This document shows positions 1 to 14,000 of a DNA stretch of 64,000 nt, one piece after another. This DNA comes from Atopsyche davidsoni (Eukaryota > Arthropoda > Insecta > Trichoptera > Hydrobiosidae). The notes beneath the pieces were generated by a model. The model searched no databases and was not told the origin of the DNA. It saw only the letters and a list, made by a program, of their open reading frames with translations. The position numbers and the translations under genes are program-made. The DNA is taken from contig JAILWY010000021.1 of NCBI GenBank assembly GCA_022113835.1, positions 1,488,001 to 1,552,000 of the forward strand, written 5' to 3'. Position 1 is the first letter of the stretch; each line of letters starts with the position of its first letter.

Positions 1-3000
1 AAGTCGTCAGCGGCTATCAATAATGACAAAACCTGATTGAAGACGAAGAAGAAATCTCAAGAATTCCACCCCTCTTGGAGGTAATGATTCGAGCCTTCCG
101 CCGTATTACAGGGAGGGGGCGGAGGGGTAGCAGGTTCTTGGGGGTAGTGGAGTGAAAAATACGTTTTTTTAGCGGCGCTGCCTGTGGAGGTTTTTAGTGT
201 AGGATTGAATTAAGAATACACTACATTTTGTAGCTTTTTGACTGTGATTAGAAAGGAAGCAAAAATTTGTAGACATTTAAATGTATATTTGGGTAAAACT
301 TAAGTTCACCATGCCAAATGATTTGAAATAAAAACAAATTAATTAGTTAAATAGTTTTTCACAAGTTTAGAGACCTTTTTAAACTGTATAAAATATTCAG
401 TGAAAAAGATTTTTCTGTTAAAATTTATACAGTGGTGTATTTGAAAATAAATACTCGTATATCCAAAGAACCATACACTGATAATTTTTTTATTATTTTC
501 AATATTTATGGTTATTCTCACACAATTCTAAGATCAAGCCATATGTTACTCATGTATCAGTAAAATTTAATTGTTTATCATGAAAAATATATTTAAGTAA
601 TAAGAAAAAACAGTCACCAAAAAACTAAACATGCTATACACAAGATACTTTGCATCCCTTCAATTAGCCGCCCGGATTTAAACTGCCCCGCACACCCCGC
701 ACATATTTTTTCCAAGGACGCTCTAAAGACGGCGCAGGCTGCGGGGGTGGGCGCGGGGTGGAGCCGAGGGTAGGTAGGTGCCTGCCTACCGGGTGGCTAA
801 TGAATAATTCACGGGCCCGGCCACGCTCGGCTGGCCACCCTGTAGCGAGAGCATTGTCGGTACATTTCACCGTATAATATTTATTTAGTGCTCCAGCAGC
901 CCCCACCCCGGCCCCATCCCCCGGCGGGCGGAGCAAGATTCTCTGACCGTGCCTAAAGTGATATTTTTTTTGTTTGAGTACCACATTATGTAAACATAAG
1001 CTAAACGAGACAAAAGATTATATTGGATGATAAATTCATAATCAAGTGCTCTCAAATCAAATGACCCTATTTCTAAATTTATGCTTTTATAATACTGTTT
1101 TTTTTTTTTTTGAGAATAAAAAATATGCATCTATATTTATTAAAGTACTTTTTTAACACTTGGCATCAAAATAAGATTTGAGGGAAAAAAGGATTTTATT
1201 ATTTAAGAAAACGTAATAATGTACGACCAGAAGCAAAACTTAGGTTGTATTCGTACATTTTACTTTTATCAGCATTTATATTTTTATAATTGTAACAGTT
1301 TCAATTTGTCCCCAACATTAATTAAAGCAGTTACACATTTATTATCAGCACAATCATCAATTTATCACGTACTTGTGAAATGTACGTTCAATCCCAACAA
1401 GTGTATTTCAGCGCCAGGGGTGGGAAACTTAGATCAGGTATATATTTTATAATCGTAGCGTATATATTTTATAATCCAAACAAAAGAAGGGATACTTTAA
1501 AGGCGGACTTGTTTATTTTTTTCCCGCTGGATGGGATGTTAGGAGAATGGCTTGTATCCTGGACCAAATTGGAAACCCTTCTACGTTTATATCGCCCTTG
1601 TCGGTACATTTAACGGCCGTAGGTATCGGCAAGGGCCGAATCCTAAATAAGTTATTATAACAATTAAAAAATACCGTTAGAATTATGCTTTTTTTGACTT
1701 AATTAAAACTATCAAAAGTGTATGAACAAAATGATCGCTTATATAAATATAAACTGACATAATGCAAATCCCATATGAAAATAATAGACGTAATCGAGAT
1801 GATGTGCGTAATATATGGAATGAAAATTGAGTGTAGAATGTCCCAAAAATGATAAAAAAAACATACAATTATATTAAATACTCGACACTCAAAACTACCT
1901 TAATGCGAGTGAGTTTTAGTTAATTCACTAACTAGACTTAGTTTATGCCAGATTGACTTGATTATTGTTTTAAAGTTTATATCGATGTACTATAGTTTGC
2001 TATTGAAACCACTAGCATTTTTTTGATTTAGAAACAGAAAATGTATACGGCTAAAATTAAATCAAAGTAAGTTTTGTCCCTAATTTAAACCGAACGAAGC
2101 CCGCCCTGTCAGCAGCTGCAGGCCTTTGTTCCCCGCCATATGTATCGCTTCCTCCGCCCGCCGGAAAGGTATTCATTCCGACCGAGTTAAAAAAGGATCC
2201 CAAACAAAAATATACTGTGGAACACCTTGTCACTGCTCCACGCGCCGTCCCTGGACGAACAAACACTTAAAAAACAACAGAAAATACCACCTATTTTTAA
2301 AATACTTTACTGTGCTAGATTTTTGCACACGAGGCTACTTTAAACCCCTTTACTCACGTCGCGACTTAATTTGTGACCGATTTGAGATTTGAGAGTCGCA
2401 AAGCGAATATAGGGCTTTAATATCTCAAAATAAACTAGAACATTTAAACTACTATTTTTTTCATATACTTGCATACGGATTTTTTGCTTACAGCAGCTTA
2501 AACACAACACACTACTTCAGCAAAAAAAAAAAAATATTTACATTTAGATTTTTAACATTAACAAAAGACGCGTTATTTTTCAAAACGAGTACAAAAAAGG
2601 ATTCAAGTTCACGAGCGCGCGGGCGAGCATCACGGTTGCCCACACCTGGCGTTAAAAAGTCCGTGACCGGATTACCCTCCATCCTCGGCGAGGTAATGAC
2701 CCGTGACTTTGCGCCCGGTCTAATTTCGGCATATTCACGGACGCGTGTAGAATGTTGCCCGCTGCGGGCGGAGGAGGTATAAAAAATAAAACCTCGGATG
2801 TACCGCGGTGTTGTGCATGCTCTGTGTATTTTCTTTGGGACCGTCTCGGGGCTCGGCGGACCCGCGTGGCCCGTGTAACGCGGCCCCGCGGACATTACAA
2901 TAATAATCGGCTGTTCTTACCCTCTGCGGTAGAATATAATTAAAAATACTTAAACGAGACGGGCCCTTTCCTAACTCTGTTAATATAAAAAAAATACACA

Positions 3001-6000
3001 AAATTCTAATTTTATTTCATCAATCAGAAATGTTTTAAAAATGACCCAAAACAAGGTGGACCTGAGCAGTGGAAAGATTTCACATGCACATAATGTGTAT
3101 AGAAAAACATTGTTTTTTTAATTTAAATTTAAAGATTTTATTTGAAATTCAATTTTCAAAATTTGACTACCTATTTGGTTGTCAGTTTACTTTAAATTTA
3201 CATAAAATTATACTGCAAATTGTAACCAAAGTATCTTCCTGGAAAAATTGATAAGTTTATTTTTTAATAAATTCATCACCAGAATTTTGCTCTCTATTGG
3301 CATTTTTTTATGTATGTATCGATGTATGTAGATTTACAATTAATGTTGAATGCACGTTTTGATGAAAGTTCTCTTTTTGGTTATGAGAGTATAGCAATTA
3401 CAGCATTCAAATTTAAATATCATATGCGTTATATTTTAAAACATTACTTATCGTAATGATTTTAACAAAGATTTGTTAAAATTATATAATTATACTAGTC
3501 TAAAGAACGTACGCTTCTGTTACCACTACTTATAGACGTATTGTTTAAAAGTAAAATTCACAAAGTTTAGATAAGTTTTTAAATACTAAGCAATTCCAGA
3601 AAAGTAATTTAATTTTTGTAAAAGATAGATATATTATTTAGCTGATAATTCAATAATTCCAAGAGCAAAGACGCTTAATTGAAAATATTAACAAATGATA
3701 CGGAATTCTTTCATTGGTCGTCGCTGATTACGAGCGGTCTAGCACTGAGACAATGGGGCGGCCGGGGAGGGTGCGCATTAGCCGGGATGGCGTCAAGACG
3801 TCCAACTTCGGGGGTTAAATTAAAAAAGGAAATGCGACAACCCCTTCAGCGAGGCTTTTTAAAACGGTCGTTAACGTGCAATAATGTTCTGCCCGCTGGG
3901 GGTGCCAGGGGAGGGTGCCGGAGTGCCCGCGTCTTAAAGTGAATATTATAACTTTTTATAATATTCAAATGTAGATTATCTATTTTTAGAAAAATCGTAT
4001 ATACAATATCCATTTTTTTACTGTATATTTTTTAAAATTTAAAATAACTCAAGTAGAATGATTAATTTCGGAAACAATGATAAAATTTATTTATTTTAAA
4101 TATGTACATTATTCTATGTTGTTAAGAATCAATAAAAAAATATTGAGTTGTATCGACAGTGAATCGATGAAATATAAGTTTCCAACAGTACCAACTAGCT
4201 ATAGGTTTTCCGTATTTGTGTTCGACGAGTCTTTAAATCAAATCATGTATCCGATATCACAAAGCAATTAGACTCATTTCGAAAATTATAATTGCGATTC
4301 TATTACATTTTTGGATGTAAAACAACTTCTTTTTTCATATGCAGGCTCTTTTCTAGTACACCCCTTACTATTTCGAGGTCGGGGTACAGGGGGTGAGGAC
4401 GTTAGATTGATAGAGCCTCCGAATTGTACCGCGCAAATCTGCGTTTTATCCCGCGGAAGCTTCTCTCCCTCACTTGCCCAGGTTTCGAGATTGAATGTGG
4501 GCTAAATGGGTAGTGACTGCGGAGATCAGGCTAGGAAGTTCCAACTTCCCGAGGCCGCCTCTTCCTTCGGCTTCCTTGATTGCTTTTTATTAATTCTGAT
4601 ACTTCCGGCAAAAATGGTCGGAGTTTAAACGGATTAATTCAATTGGTACGGGATTTTAGAATAAATTGGCTCAATATAAGCACCAGCGTTTTTAAAAGAA
4701 AAAAAATAATACAGCATCGAAATTTAGAAAAAAACATAATCTGATTTATGAGTATACATTTTGAAATAATTATGCCGATACACTAAGCGTCAAATAATAC
4801 ACCATGATAAAGCAAAATCAAATACTTAATACCGTATAATTTAAAATTAAATAATATTTGTTTTGTAAGCAAATAATTAAAGCACTGTGCACGAATAAAT
4901 CAATATTAATATCTCTTTTAAAAAAAAAAAAATCATGTCTTTAAAATGGCATTTGGTATATGATAGTTATAAAATCTTGTTATATTAATTATCACCAAAT
5001 TATTATAATATTTAAATTTTTTGGATTTCATTCAAATTAAAAGAGGACCAAAAATTGATTTTCTAAAAAAAATTCTAGCCATGGTCAATTTGCTCAAAGA
5101 ATTAAACGAAAAAGAAATATATAAATGATAATTCGTAATGCATCAATTGTAGGGTCGTCGTAGATTGATAACGGTCATGCCCATGTTTTCGCTTGCTATC
5201 ATGATGCAAGACTATATGGATAGACAGCTCATCACAGTGTTGATTGATAAAGCTGTGAGCTGACCGTGGCTACATTATAAGTCATATGATAGATGAAGGA
5301 CCCGCGTATGGAAATCACAATTCCCAGCACTGAGGATTACGCTGAAGAAGAAAATGTACATTAATGTATCGCGCGAATCCGTAAAGTGCCTACAATTCTG
5401 CGCGGCGTAAACCTTCACAGCGGCTCTTACCTTTACGGTGGCTTTAAAATAAAACTTTTTACAACATCTATCAGGGAGTGTTCTTAGGAAGAAAATTTCA
5501 ATTCACTACCAGCGGAATCTATTCCAGATTGAGGCTGCCATAAAAACCACTAAAGCTGTACTTAAGTGCACGCAATTTTCGCTAAGTGTGCGCGAAGGAG
5601 CGCGGATACTCGCGGAGGGAAAAAAATAAAAAATACCTAACATCCCTCCGAGGCGGCCGCGGGGAGGCCGCGGGGGAGGGTGAGAAATATAAATGACGTT
5701 ATTATTTATGTTAATTCTAACGTCGCGACATTAAATAACGTTTTGCGGTGCGTCATACCTTCCTACGTTTCGACGCCGTGCGCGAGGAGGACTCGTTTTT
5801 TTTTTTGGCGTACGGCAGTTAGAGTAATTGCTGCACTTTGCATAATATTCGAGCCATATTGGTTCAGTAATTTTCCTTCTGGCTCGGCGCTGAACAAAGA
5901 TGCGTCGTTTGTATTTACATTTTTTCGGGATCTTCCTCGTGAGATCTGCACAAAGGGCCGCACAATGTCTGCGGGCGAGCCTCGCGACCGCGGGAGGTGC

Positions 6001-6430
6001 CGGCTATTAGAGAATAATTGACAGGGATATTAAAAAAACCAAATATGAATAATGGAAATATTTAGGAGTTTTCCCTTTTTACGGCTGCGCATATTTTTCG
6101 CGGAGCAGTGTTTAATTAAAAATATAAAAAACTTACTTAGGGAATATTTTGGTATGAAAAAAATAATGAGCTTATTTTAAATTCAAATTGAAATATAACA
6201 ACGTAACGAGCTTTCAATAACAATTTATATAAAAAACGATGAGAATTTCTTAACAGGTGGAATTTAAGCACTCACTGACCATCATTGATATATAATAAAT
6301 ATCTTATGTATTTCGTCTACCATAGTATTTTTACATAACGAGACTATTTACTATTATTTCCATGTTTTTTATTTTTAAAATTTTTAATAGGTTTGGTACC
6401 TTGCTTGTTGTGTACAAGGTTTGTCATCAC
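1..6430. other. Non-coding AT-rich stretch with GC-rich islands
   Basis: No supported gene. AT-rich DNA is broken by GC-rich islands at about 66-155, 668-950, 2098-2260, 2605-2900, 3720-3935, 4375-4580 and 5580-6010. Short open frames there occur on both strands of the same islands and show no family motif, so they are read as chance frames. A small hairpin lies at 769-790 (GGTAGG paired with CCTACC). A 13-base A run occurs near 4919-4931. The stretch could be intron or intergenic DNA; the islands may be regulatory (inference). Confidence 0.6.
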
Positions 6431-6492
6431 AATTTGGGGAAACTTTCCAAACTAGTCAATCGAAATTGTGCTATATATGGGAGTGACTGAAG

Positions 6493-6789
6493 CTACACCC
6501 CCTGGTTTATTTTCTTTATGGTTCCGATGACACACTTCAAGAAGCCATCCGGTGATTTCATCAACTGTAGGTGTCTCGCCACTGACTTCAGGTCATCCTG
6601 TCGGCATTGGCTCTCCAGTTGGTGTCTCTGAAGACCAAAGATGGGGCATGAACCCACAAGGTGGATCACTGTTTGTGGAGTAATATCATCACAAGGGCAT
6701 GTGTCGTCGCTCGTCAAGTGGAACCTGCGGAGATAACTTCTCATCGCTCCATGAACCGTTAGGAGCTGGGTTGATTCAAAGCTAATCAT
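6493..6789 (-). mobile_element. Decayed 3' end of a Jockey/I-group LINE ORF2
   Basis: Reading the minus strand, about 98 codons end at a TAG at 6495-6493. The peptide contains LLTVHGAMRSYLRRFHL, followed by CPC, H and C spaced like the C-terminal Cys/His knuckle that follows reverse transcriptase in Jockey/I/R1-type non-LTR retrotransposons (family knowledge). The segment QTVIHLVGSCPIFGLQRHQL matches the usual post-RT 'HxxxxCP' pattern. No RT palm motifs occur upstream, and similarity stops abruptly near 6790, so this is a 5'-truncated dead copy, as is typical of LINEs. The likely 3' UTR continues down to about 6440. Function as an enzyme is not expected. Confidence 0.75.
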
Positions 6790-6795
6790 TTTCAT

Positions 6796-8247
6796 GTTTG
6801 AAATCGATTTACCCGTGCCTTTAATAACATTATTATCTCAATCGACTTATTTGGTTTTTAAACATGTAAATCGCTCTACTCTGAGTATCCCGTTCTAAAA
6901 GTGTGAGAACTGTTACCAACAAATTTAAAAAGGATCATGGGGTAAAAAAAAAAAAAACAGGATGGCCCAAATCCATTTAAGTACTTACACGCAAATAATT
7001 ATAATTTTTGAAGTTTGAAACCTCGGGGGCGGGGGGTGGAGGGCGCAGGGCGGGCAGGGGCGGCGCGGGGGCCCCGAGTGCCCATGTTTTGTCATCGCGT
7101 AAACGCCATAAATATTATTTTGCGGCGGTTTTAGCCGCGCGGGTAAGAAAGCCGCAACTTGTTAGCGACTCGCTCGCACCTCCAGGCCCGGCGGCGGGCC
7201 CGGGGATCCCCATGTTAAATTTTGAATTTGAATAAGCGTATAAATCTCAGTTTGGGGATTTACCGCGTTCCTCCGAAAGCCTAATTCTTACTCGAGTTTT
7301 TTTCAACCTTGAATGCGCAGGATGAATACGGCACGATTCTTGTTTAAAAAAATAACCGGATTAAATGTCAAAGAGCTCAAAGGAGTTAGGCGTTAGAGAC
7401 TGCTTTGAACAAGAGAGCTGCTTGTTTTGGACAATGCTACTGATTTCTCATTTTTCTTTACTAATATAGAAAAACAGTGTTCAACTTTAAAAAGTTCATA
7501 TTATATATCAAGTGTATTATAATGAAGATTTACTGTTCACACAACAGGTATGTTGATATTTTTTCTTTAAATCCTAGACATTACTACGTTACCCTATAAA
7601 AATCTTTAATACACCAAATAAATATTTTCGTTTATCTATATTAAAGAAATTAAATTATTTATATCAACATGGTTCAAGATAGGATGTTCCTGATTATCCA
7701 GATCTTAAAAAGTATACTTAATGGAAACAATAAATTAGCATGATTGCTGTTTTGAAACTATTTAAATTTATAAATAATTACAAGTACTAGAGCCAGCCCT
7801 GGCAGGCCGGTCGGTCCCACGGCAGAGATGTTTTATTGCAATCTGCGAAACTAAGTCCCACGGCAATTTAGCAACTTTTAACACCGAAACTTAGCTCATT
7901 AAAGGTGACTTTCGCGTGGACGTACATGGCAGGGCGTAATTCTAATTTATACGGAGGTGTTATCGCCCGACGTGTACCGAAACTTATTATCTTATTCGTA
8001 CACGTAACAAACTTAATAATTTTCTCCGATTTCTCTTAAATAACGGCTGCCTTAAAATGTGCTTTGAAAATACCTGTTTTTGCTGCTCAATGAAATTAAT
8101 CAAAAATATAATATAAATCCAAAGAAAATGTAAAAGATGCATATTTTAACTAGCTTACGCATATTGAAATACAATCGACCGGAAATAAGTCAATAACAAG
8201 TAAGTGCTATTGTTTATATAATCAGATAGTTGTCAGCCATGTTAGAT
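6796..8247. other. Non-coding stretch with one G-rich island
   Basis: No gene seen. The main landmark is the island at about 7020-7215. It starts with a strongly G-rich plus strand and contains several GGGG/GGCGGG runs that could form a G-quadruplex. Its open frame on the plus strand is glycine/alanine/arginine-rich as a result of composition, not as a protein family. The rest is AT-rich sequence with a 12-base A run near 6946-6957. Confidence 0.55.
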
Positions 8248-8250
8248 CAT

Positions 8251-8296
<46 letters not shown>

Positions 8297-8299
8297 ATG
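8248..8299. repeat. (AT)n microsatellite forming a perfect palindrome
   Basis: A run of about 20 AT dinucleotides is bounded by CATTG on the left and CAATG on the right, so the whole 52-bp segment is a perfect inverted repeat. Such tracts readily form hairpins or cruciforms and are length-variable. Confidence 0.9.
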
Positions 8300-11200
8300 C
8301 AAATAAAATGTCATGAACGTAAATAAATATTATGTACCGCCAAGTCACGTCAAATTTTGAAATATTTTCATAAGTAATAAATTGAGTACACAAATATCAA
8401 CAATAAATAAAGTATATGTGTAAGTCCAAACAACACATGACATTTTTGTGTTCGTTTTATTGTGTGTGCCATGTACTCAAAATCAAATTGTTCAATAATC
8501 TGGTTGTTTTCTTTTTTAAATAATTTCTATTGGTTATGATGGTGTGTTGTGTGATCATATTTAAACTGTTTTTAAAAATACTGTTGGGTGGTATCGCCAA
8601 GCCCCAAGTGCCCGGCGCAGGGCGGATCAAGTCGCGGCCGCGTGTGATCCGCGGCTCGCCCCGAGTTAGGGCCGCGACATGCAGATCATAAAATATGGCC
8701 GTTTAAATATGAAATAAAAAAAGCCTCCAGGGGGGAAAACACTCGAGATCCGCGGGGAATATAAAGCACTGCAGATTTGTGAGGGCTTAACGCAAGACGT
8801 ACTTTATGAATTTATGTGTAAAGACTGCCTCGACTGTTCCAATTGCTCCACTGAATATATAATTAACAATGTGTACGTTAACTTTTATAAATTTTTATAT
8901 TAAAACAACAAAGTGTACACCATAAAAATAAGCATTGATTAGATTTTCGTGCATTTACTAAATCGGCATTTATTTCTTGCTTATACAACAATATTATAAA
9001 AAATATCATTTTGATTCATACTGGTTTATTGTGAATACGTTAATTCACATAAAACGAATTCGTAACCTTACGCTAGCAAGGCAAGATAACTTACTTGATC
9101 CTTCACTGCAAGGTGGTAAGGGTAGTTTTGTACGAAATATAAATATATATATATAAATGCAGCATTATATAGATTCCTATTTAATAACAACTATCAATAG
9201 TCTAGAATAGTATAAATAAAATTTAAATAATGTTAAGAAATATTTCAATCGCTGCTTTGATAAAAGTGCAGCTTATGCGTTTTCTTGAACATTTAAAATA
9301 TGACGTGGTAGTTACCTGGTAGGTGTTCTACATGTGATAATGCAGGGGGACATACCTGTAACAAAAAGTAAAGAAACATTATTTTAAAATCAATGATAGT
9401 AAATAAAAAATTTTTAGAGAAAAATTACAGTAAAAAGTATTTTGGAATCCCAGAAAAAATAACACAATTATTATTTTTTTTGTTGAATAAGTAAAAATTA
9501 TTATCTTTAAAAAATATAAAATAAAAGATACAACGAAATTTGACTTTCTCCGTCCGTACACTCTATACATAATTGTAGATTCAAAACGAAGGGAGGGGGT
9601 TGTTAGAGGTGGGGGTGGGATGAATTCAGCACTTTGAGGTTAATGGGGAAGAAATATGAAATTACAGGAAGCGGCGGTATATTAAGAGAGGTGTTCCCGC
9701 GGACTGAGGGCCGTTGTACGGTTATTTATTACCTGAGATCGGCAGGCTCGAATGGAAATGTTGAAAAAAATGTGTGGAGCCTGATTTATTGGAGGCGTTA
9801 AGGGAGGCGCTTTAAGGGAGTATTATTAAATACTAAATGTACAGTTCTTTAGGGTGCTGAGCGTGTGCTATTAAATATATGAGTTGTACACAAAATACGA
9901 TATAAAACGTTGGTTTCTAGCCATAGCGTGCATCGTGTTTGCTTTCTTCATCTTTTTGAAAATAAATGATTTACTGTACAAAATTATGTATTTTTGGTAA
10001 GCTTGGATAAGAAAATTTATAGATATTTCACGGTTTGTTTATTAACTGTGGCGTGCGGTACATACAAACAATAAAGCATTGTTTGAGTATAAATAAATTT
10101 AAAGCGATTTGAACATAGAGAATTAAGTGTTTTTGTACTTTTTTATTGAAAATTATAATTTTGCTTGCTTTAGGTTGCTTCGATTTTAGACTCACCGCAC
10201 GCCTCTGTTCAATATCAAATGAAAGTACCTACCCAATAAGTCAACAATGAAAACGTATTAGGTCGTGTTTTCTAAGTGGTAATTTATTCTGAAATAGAAT
10301 TATTTGCTCGGAAAAATAAACATGTTGAAAATTATTTATGTATGCGGAAAATCAAAGAAGGCCCCAGCTCGCTGATGAGATAATCTGGTAGGTCCACAAG
10401 TCTCCTTATTATTCATTGGATTTGACCGAACCCGCCGCGCAAGTAGCCGCTCCCGTGCAAATAAACTTGACGGCACGTCAATTTGTTAATCTAAGAAGAA
10501 ATCCTATTTTCTTGATGAAAACAAGCAGTACAATCCGTTTGTATTAAAAAAAAAATAAAACAATAGTCCAATTTAGCAAAAACCTTGATTGTTTTTTTTG
10601 GCTGTGCTTAGTAATACGTATATAGTAGAATGTTGAAAGCAAGATGATTAAACTATTTTTTATTGATTAAGCTTACTATAGAAGCTGTGAAAAAGATGTG
10701 CATAAAATCAATAATTATATTTTGACAAATTAACAGTTTTGTTTATATGTATAGTAGAGAAATGTACAAACCTTAAATAATATTTTATCTTTTTTAATAA
10801 ATTTACACAAATTTTACGTAGCACGCTGTGATGAAGTATAATACGATCACTAAGTGTTTACTATTACTAGCAAGCGATTAATAATTCAAACTTTCTCGAT
10901 AGAGCCATTAACTTTTCAATTTGGTCTGAACACTCCCGAAACTGAGTACCGCCAGTTCGAAAGTGTTCCACTCGAAGTAATGCCAAAGCATTACCGGAAC
11001 CCTAAACCAGAAATAGGTAAACTTGAGGTACAAACACACGGGCTGTCTCGAAGTCCGGATTGATTCCGACCCGAGCGGCCGAAACTATCGGCGAAGAAGA
11101 TTCCCTCAATAGGCGCCCAGCCCACTCGGACGCGGCTACCGTGCGGCGATACGTATGAGAAGAAGGGATCGTCTCGTCCCCTCCTTGGACATAATAGATT

Positions 11201-14000
11201 AAGTGTTTATGTAAGCCATAATCGGAAAAGGTTCGCTTTATACGGCCAGGACCGCACGGGATCGGCAATGTGGAAACAAGATGTTTCGGCTTGGGATAAG
11301 TCGACCAAATTGAAACATGCCATGCCACAAAAAATAAGAATTAAATACTTGTATGATTGAGACATTCCAACCAAAAAATCAAGCAAATACTAGGAATTAA
11401 ATTGAAGACAAGCATTAAATATTTTTTCAATAAAATAAAAACTATAGGTTCAATTATCAAAAAAAATGTTTTGAGAAAATTACTTTTTTTTACATGATTT
11501 TTATGTGATTTTACTGAATACAAAACAAATACAAGAGAAGAAATAAATTGTGCATAACAGCCATTGTTTGTTTGTGTATTTGAATGCATATAACGTATTT
11601 ATATAAAATGACATATTATAACTTCAGTGGGGCTCTGAAAAACACTCCTGCGGGCAAACAGTCAGACGCGGGGCTGGTAATTCCGAAAGCCTCCATATTT
11701 GCAGAATCTGCAAGTAGTCCGGAGCAAGACGTCGCCCAATATTGGCGCAGTATCGGCGGGGGCGGGGGCGGTTATCAATTAGGATTAGTGGAGTCCGGCG
11801 TACCTTTTAGTGGCCATCCTCTGCTGTATGTGCTTAGCCATTTAGATGAGCGATAAATTTATCCGACTCTGCTGAGATTTGTGATTATTATACGCGGGGA
11901 TCAGTCCTCATTCAGTTGCGCACATCTGATGCTGCACTTTATGCAGTACGTACTACGTACTTCATCAACAGACATTATCAAGGTACAATGGATTTGGGCT
12001 CGGATTGTATAAATATTTTAAATATTAAATATAGACGCACTTGAGAATTTGATTGGTGATAATAATTTTAAATACTTGGAATATTTTTCAATGACTCAAT
12101 GGCACGTAGTAAGACTTCTCCAATGTAAAATTCTGATACCGATCACAAGCTCCAATAAAATATTATGATAAAATCATTACATTACATCGAATCTTCGCGC
12201 ATTATCAATCAAAAACTTATCAGCAACAGTACACCATTTTTCAATTGTGTCGGCGATAACAGTCTTGATTAAAAATGTTACATCGGTATATTTATTTTTA
12301 TTTTCAGCATGTGAAAATATTTACAGGTATACAAAACTAAAAAATATATAAATCATATGTTATTTGCAAAAGAAAATTCAATGCACAATTGTTTGTAAGT
12401 AAATGCTTAGAGTTAGAAACAATTATTAATAAAGTTTATGATCAAGACAGGTGTCCAGCGGAAGTTTTCTGTGTAAAATATATATTTTATAAATAAATGA
12501 TAATTCTGTACTATCATCGTTTTCAAGCAGTATTTTATATCGTTGTTTTATATATGAAACGAGATTAAGTAACTTAAATAATGCACATGCATGTAATGAA
12601 ATTTCATTATAGCTTTTTATTTTTGCCAGTTCGTTATCAACTATTTCAGCGTCAAATATTCTAATAAACTCATAACATAATAGCTCATTGTTTCAATTGA
12701 AATGCTTTTGGTATGCTGAAGCCTGAAGGGCTGTGCCGCCGGGGTAGGTCGGATGCTGCGGGCGCATCCGCGTTTCTCGATATCGATGTATGGGAAAGTG
12801 GAAGCCTCTCAGAGGTCTCTGGGAAAGGATTGCTCATTACTCGGATTTATGATCGAGATAAATGATTTATCAGATGTTGATCTGCGGGGATGCTGGCCGG
12901 GCGGATAATCCTTTTTGGCATGAATGGATTGGAGCGATTCCGCCGCCCGGCAGATTGATCGTGTTTATGATCCTCTTTGACCTAATGACTTACTTAGCGA
13001 AATACTCGCTACACTGATTAATACTCCCGTCTCGGACGCCGTATTTCCAGAAACGAATAAAACGTCTGCACGGGCACGGAGAAGCGCTTTGACTAAACAC
13101 ATTTTTCTGGTTTATCCTATTTTGATAATTGCCATGCAATACAAAATAATAGAAATCGTTTGATTCACGTTTGATCACGTGTTTCAGCAACACAAGGATT
13201 CCAGCTGCGTAAACTGATATAACGAATAATTAAACATTGTTTATTGTGTCGTGTAGGCCGTGGAAAGCAGGTACCGACGCGTGTTAACGTACGCAAACAA
13301 ATTCCGCACTATATCACAACACAGCGCAGCATCCAAGTTACGCGGCCTGAAGTTTCTTAGTAGTAAAGCAGTACAATACACGCAGCCTCCGAGCTGTTAA
13401 CCTTAACGACTCCCGAGTAAATTGATCGCCGGATAGAAATAGGTAATTAGTAATTAAATTCGTAGGTAATTGTACCTCCGGAGGCCTGACCCCACGGAAC
13501 TATGCCAGCGGCCCGGCCCCGGTCTGAATTTAATAGTGGGCCTTTAGAATTAGTACAAATGTATGCAGCCGTTTACAGTGCCTATTAAAAGTAAAGTTGG
13601 AGACAAAGTCCGGCCAACTTCTCTAAGGAGGGGCCTTCCAGTCGCCCGAGTACTTCCCAAGTTCCTTGCGTTATATTTCCACATTTGATTATTTTAAAAC
13701 TTTGCATTTCCTTTGCTGGTCGGTTCGTTTTATGTATGCATAAAAATCTACCAAATAATATTACTGCTCTCAATTTTTAAACACTGATATACAAGATTTT
13801 TAATTTAATCCTTGAATAATTAATGATTATTTTTTATGAAATAAAAGTACAAGAACTGAAGATATACTTGATTTTTTAACAAATAGTTAACTTATTTATT
13901 ATAATTTTAATTAACTAAATATTCGTAAATATTTTATACACCAAAGTGACGATATTACACGATATTTTTTATGGAGATATTTGAGGTGAATTTGAAAAGA
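8300..14000. other. Non-coding AT-rich stretch with GC-rich islands
   Basis: No supported gene. Islands of higher GC lie at about 8585-8800, 9590-9800, 11040-11290, 11640-11850, 12720-12970 and 13250-13540. The block 10905-11330 is unusually long and balanced in composition, and on the minus strand it holds a 108-codon frame containing RVGINPDFETARV; no domain could be assigned, so it is left as a possible old element or exon relic. Between islands the DNA is 70-80 percent A+T by eye with frequent AATAAA and homopolymer runs. Confidence 0.55.

Noticed and set aside
9335..9360. GGGGGACA block similar in reverse to GTCCCCCTG at 22.24 kb
   Set aside because: Similarity is limited to roughly a dozen bases and does not extend to define a repeat.
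10369..10400. CTGATGAG motif resembling a hammerhead core
   Set aside because: No GAAA partner at suitable distance and no pairing stem I or III.
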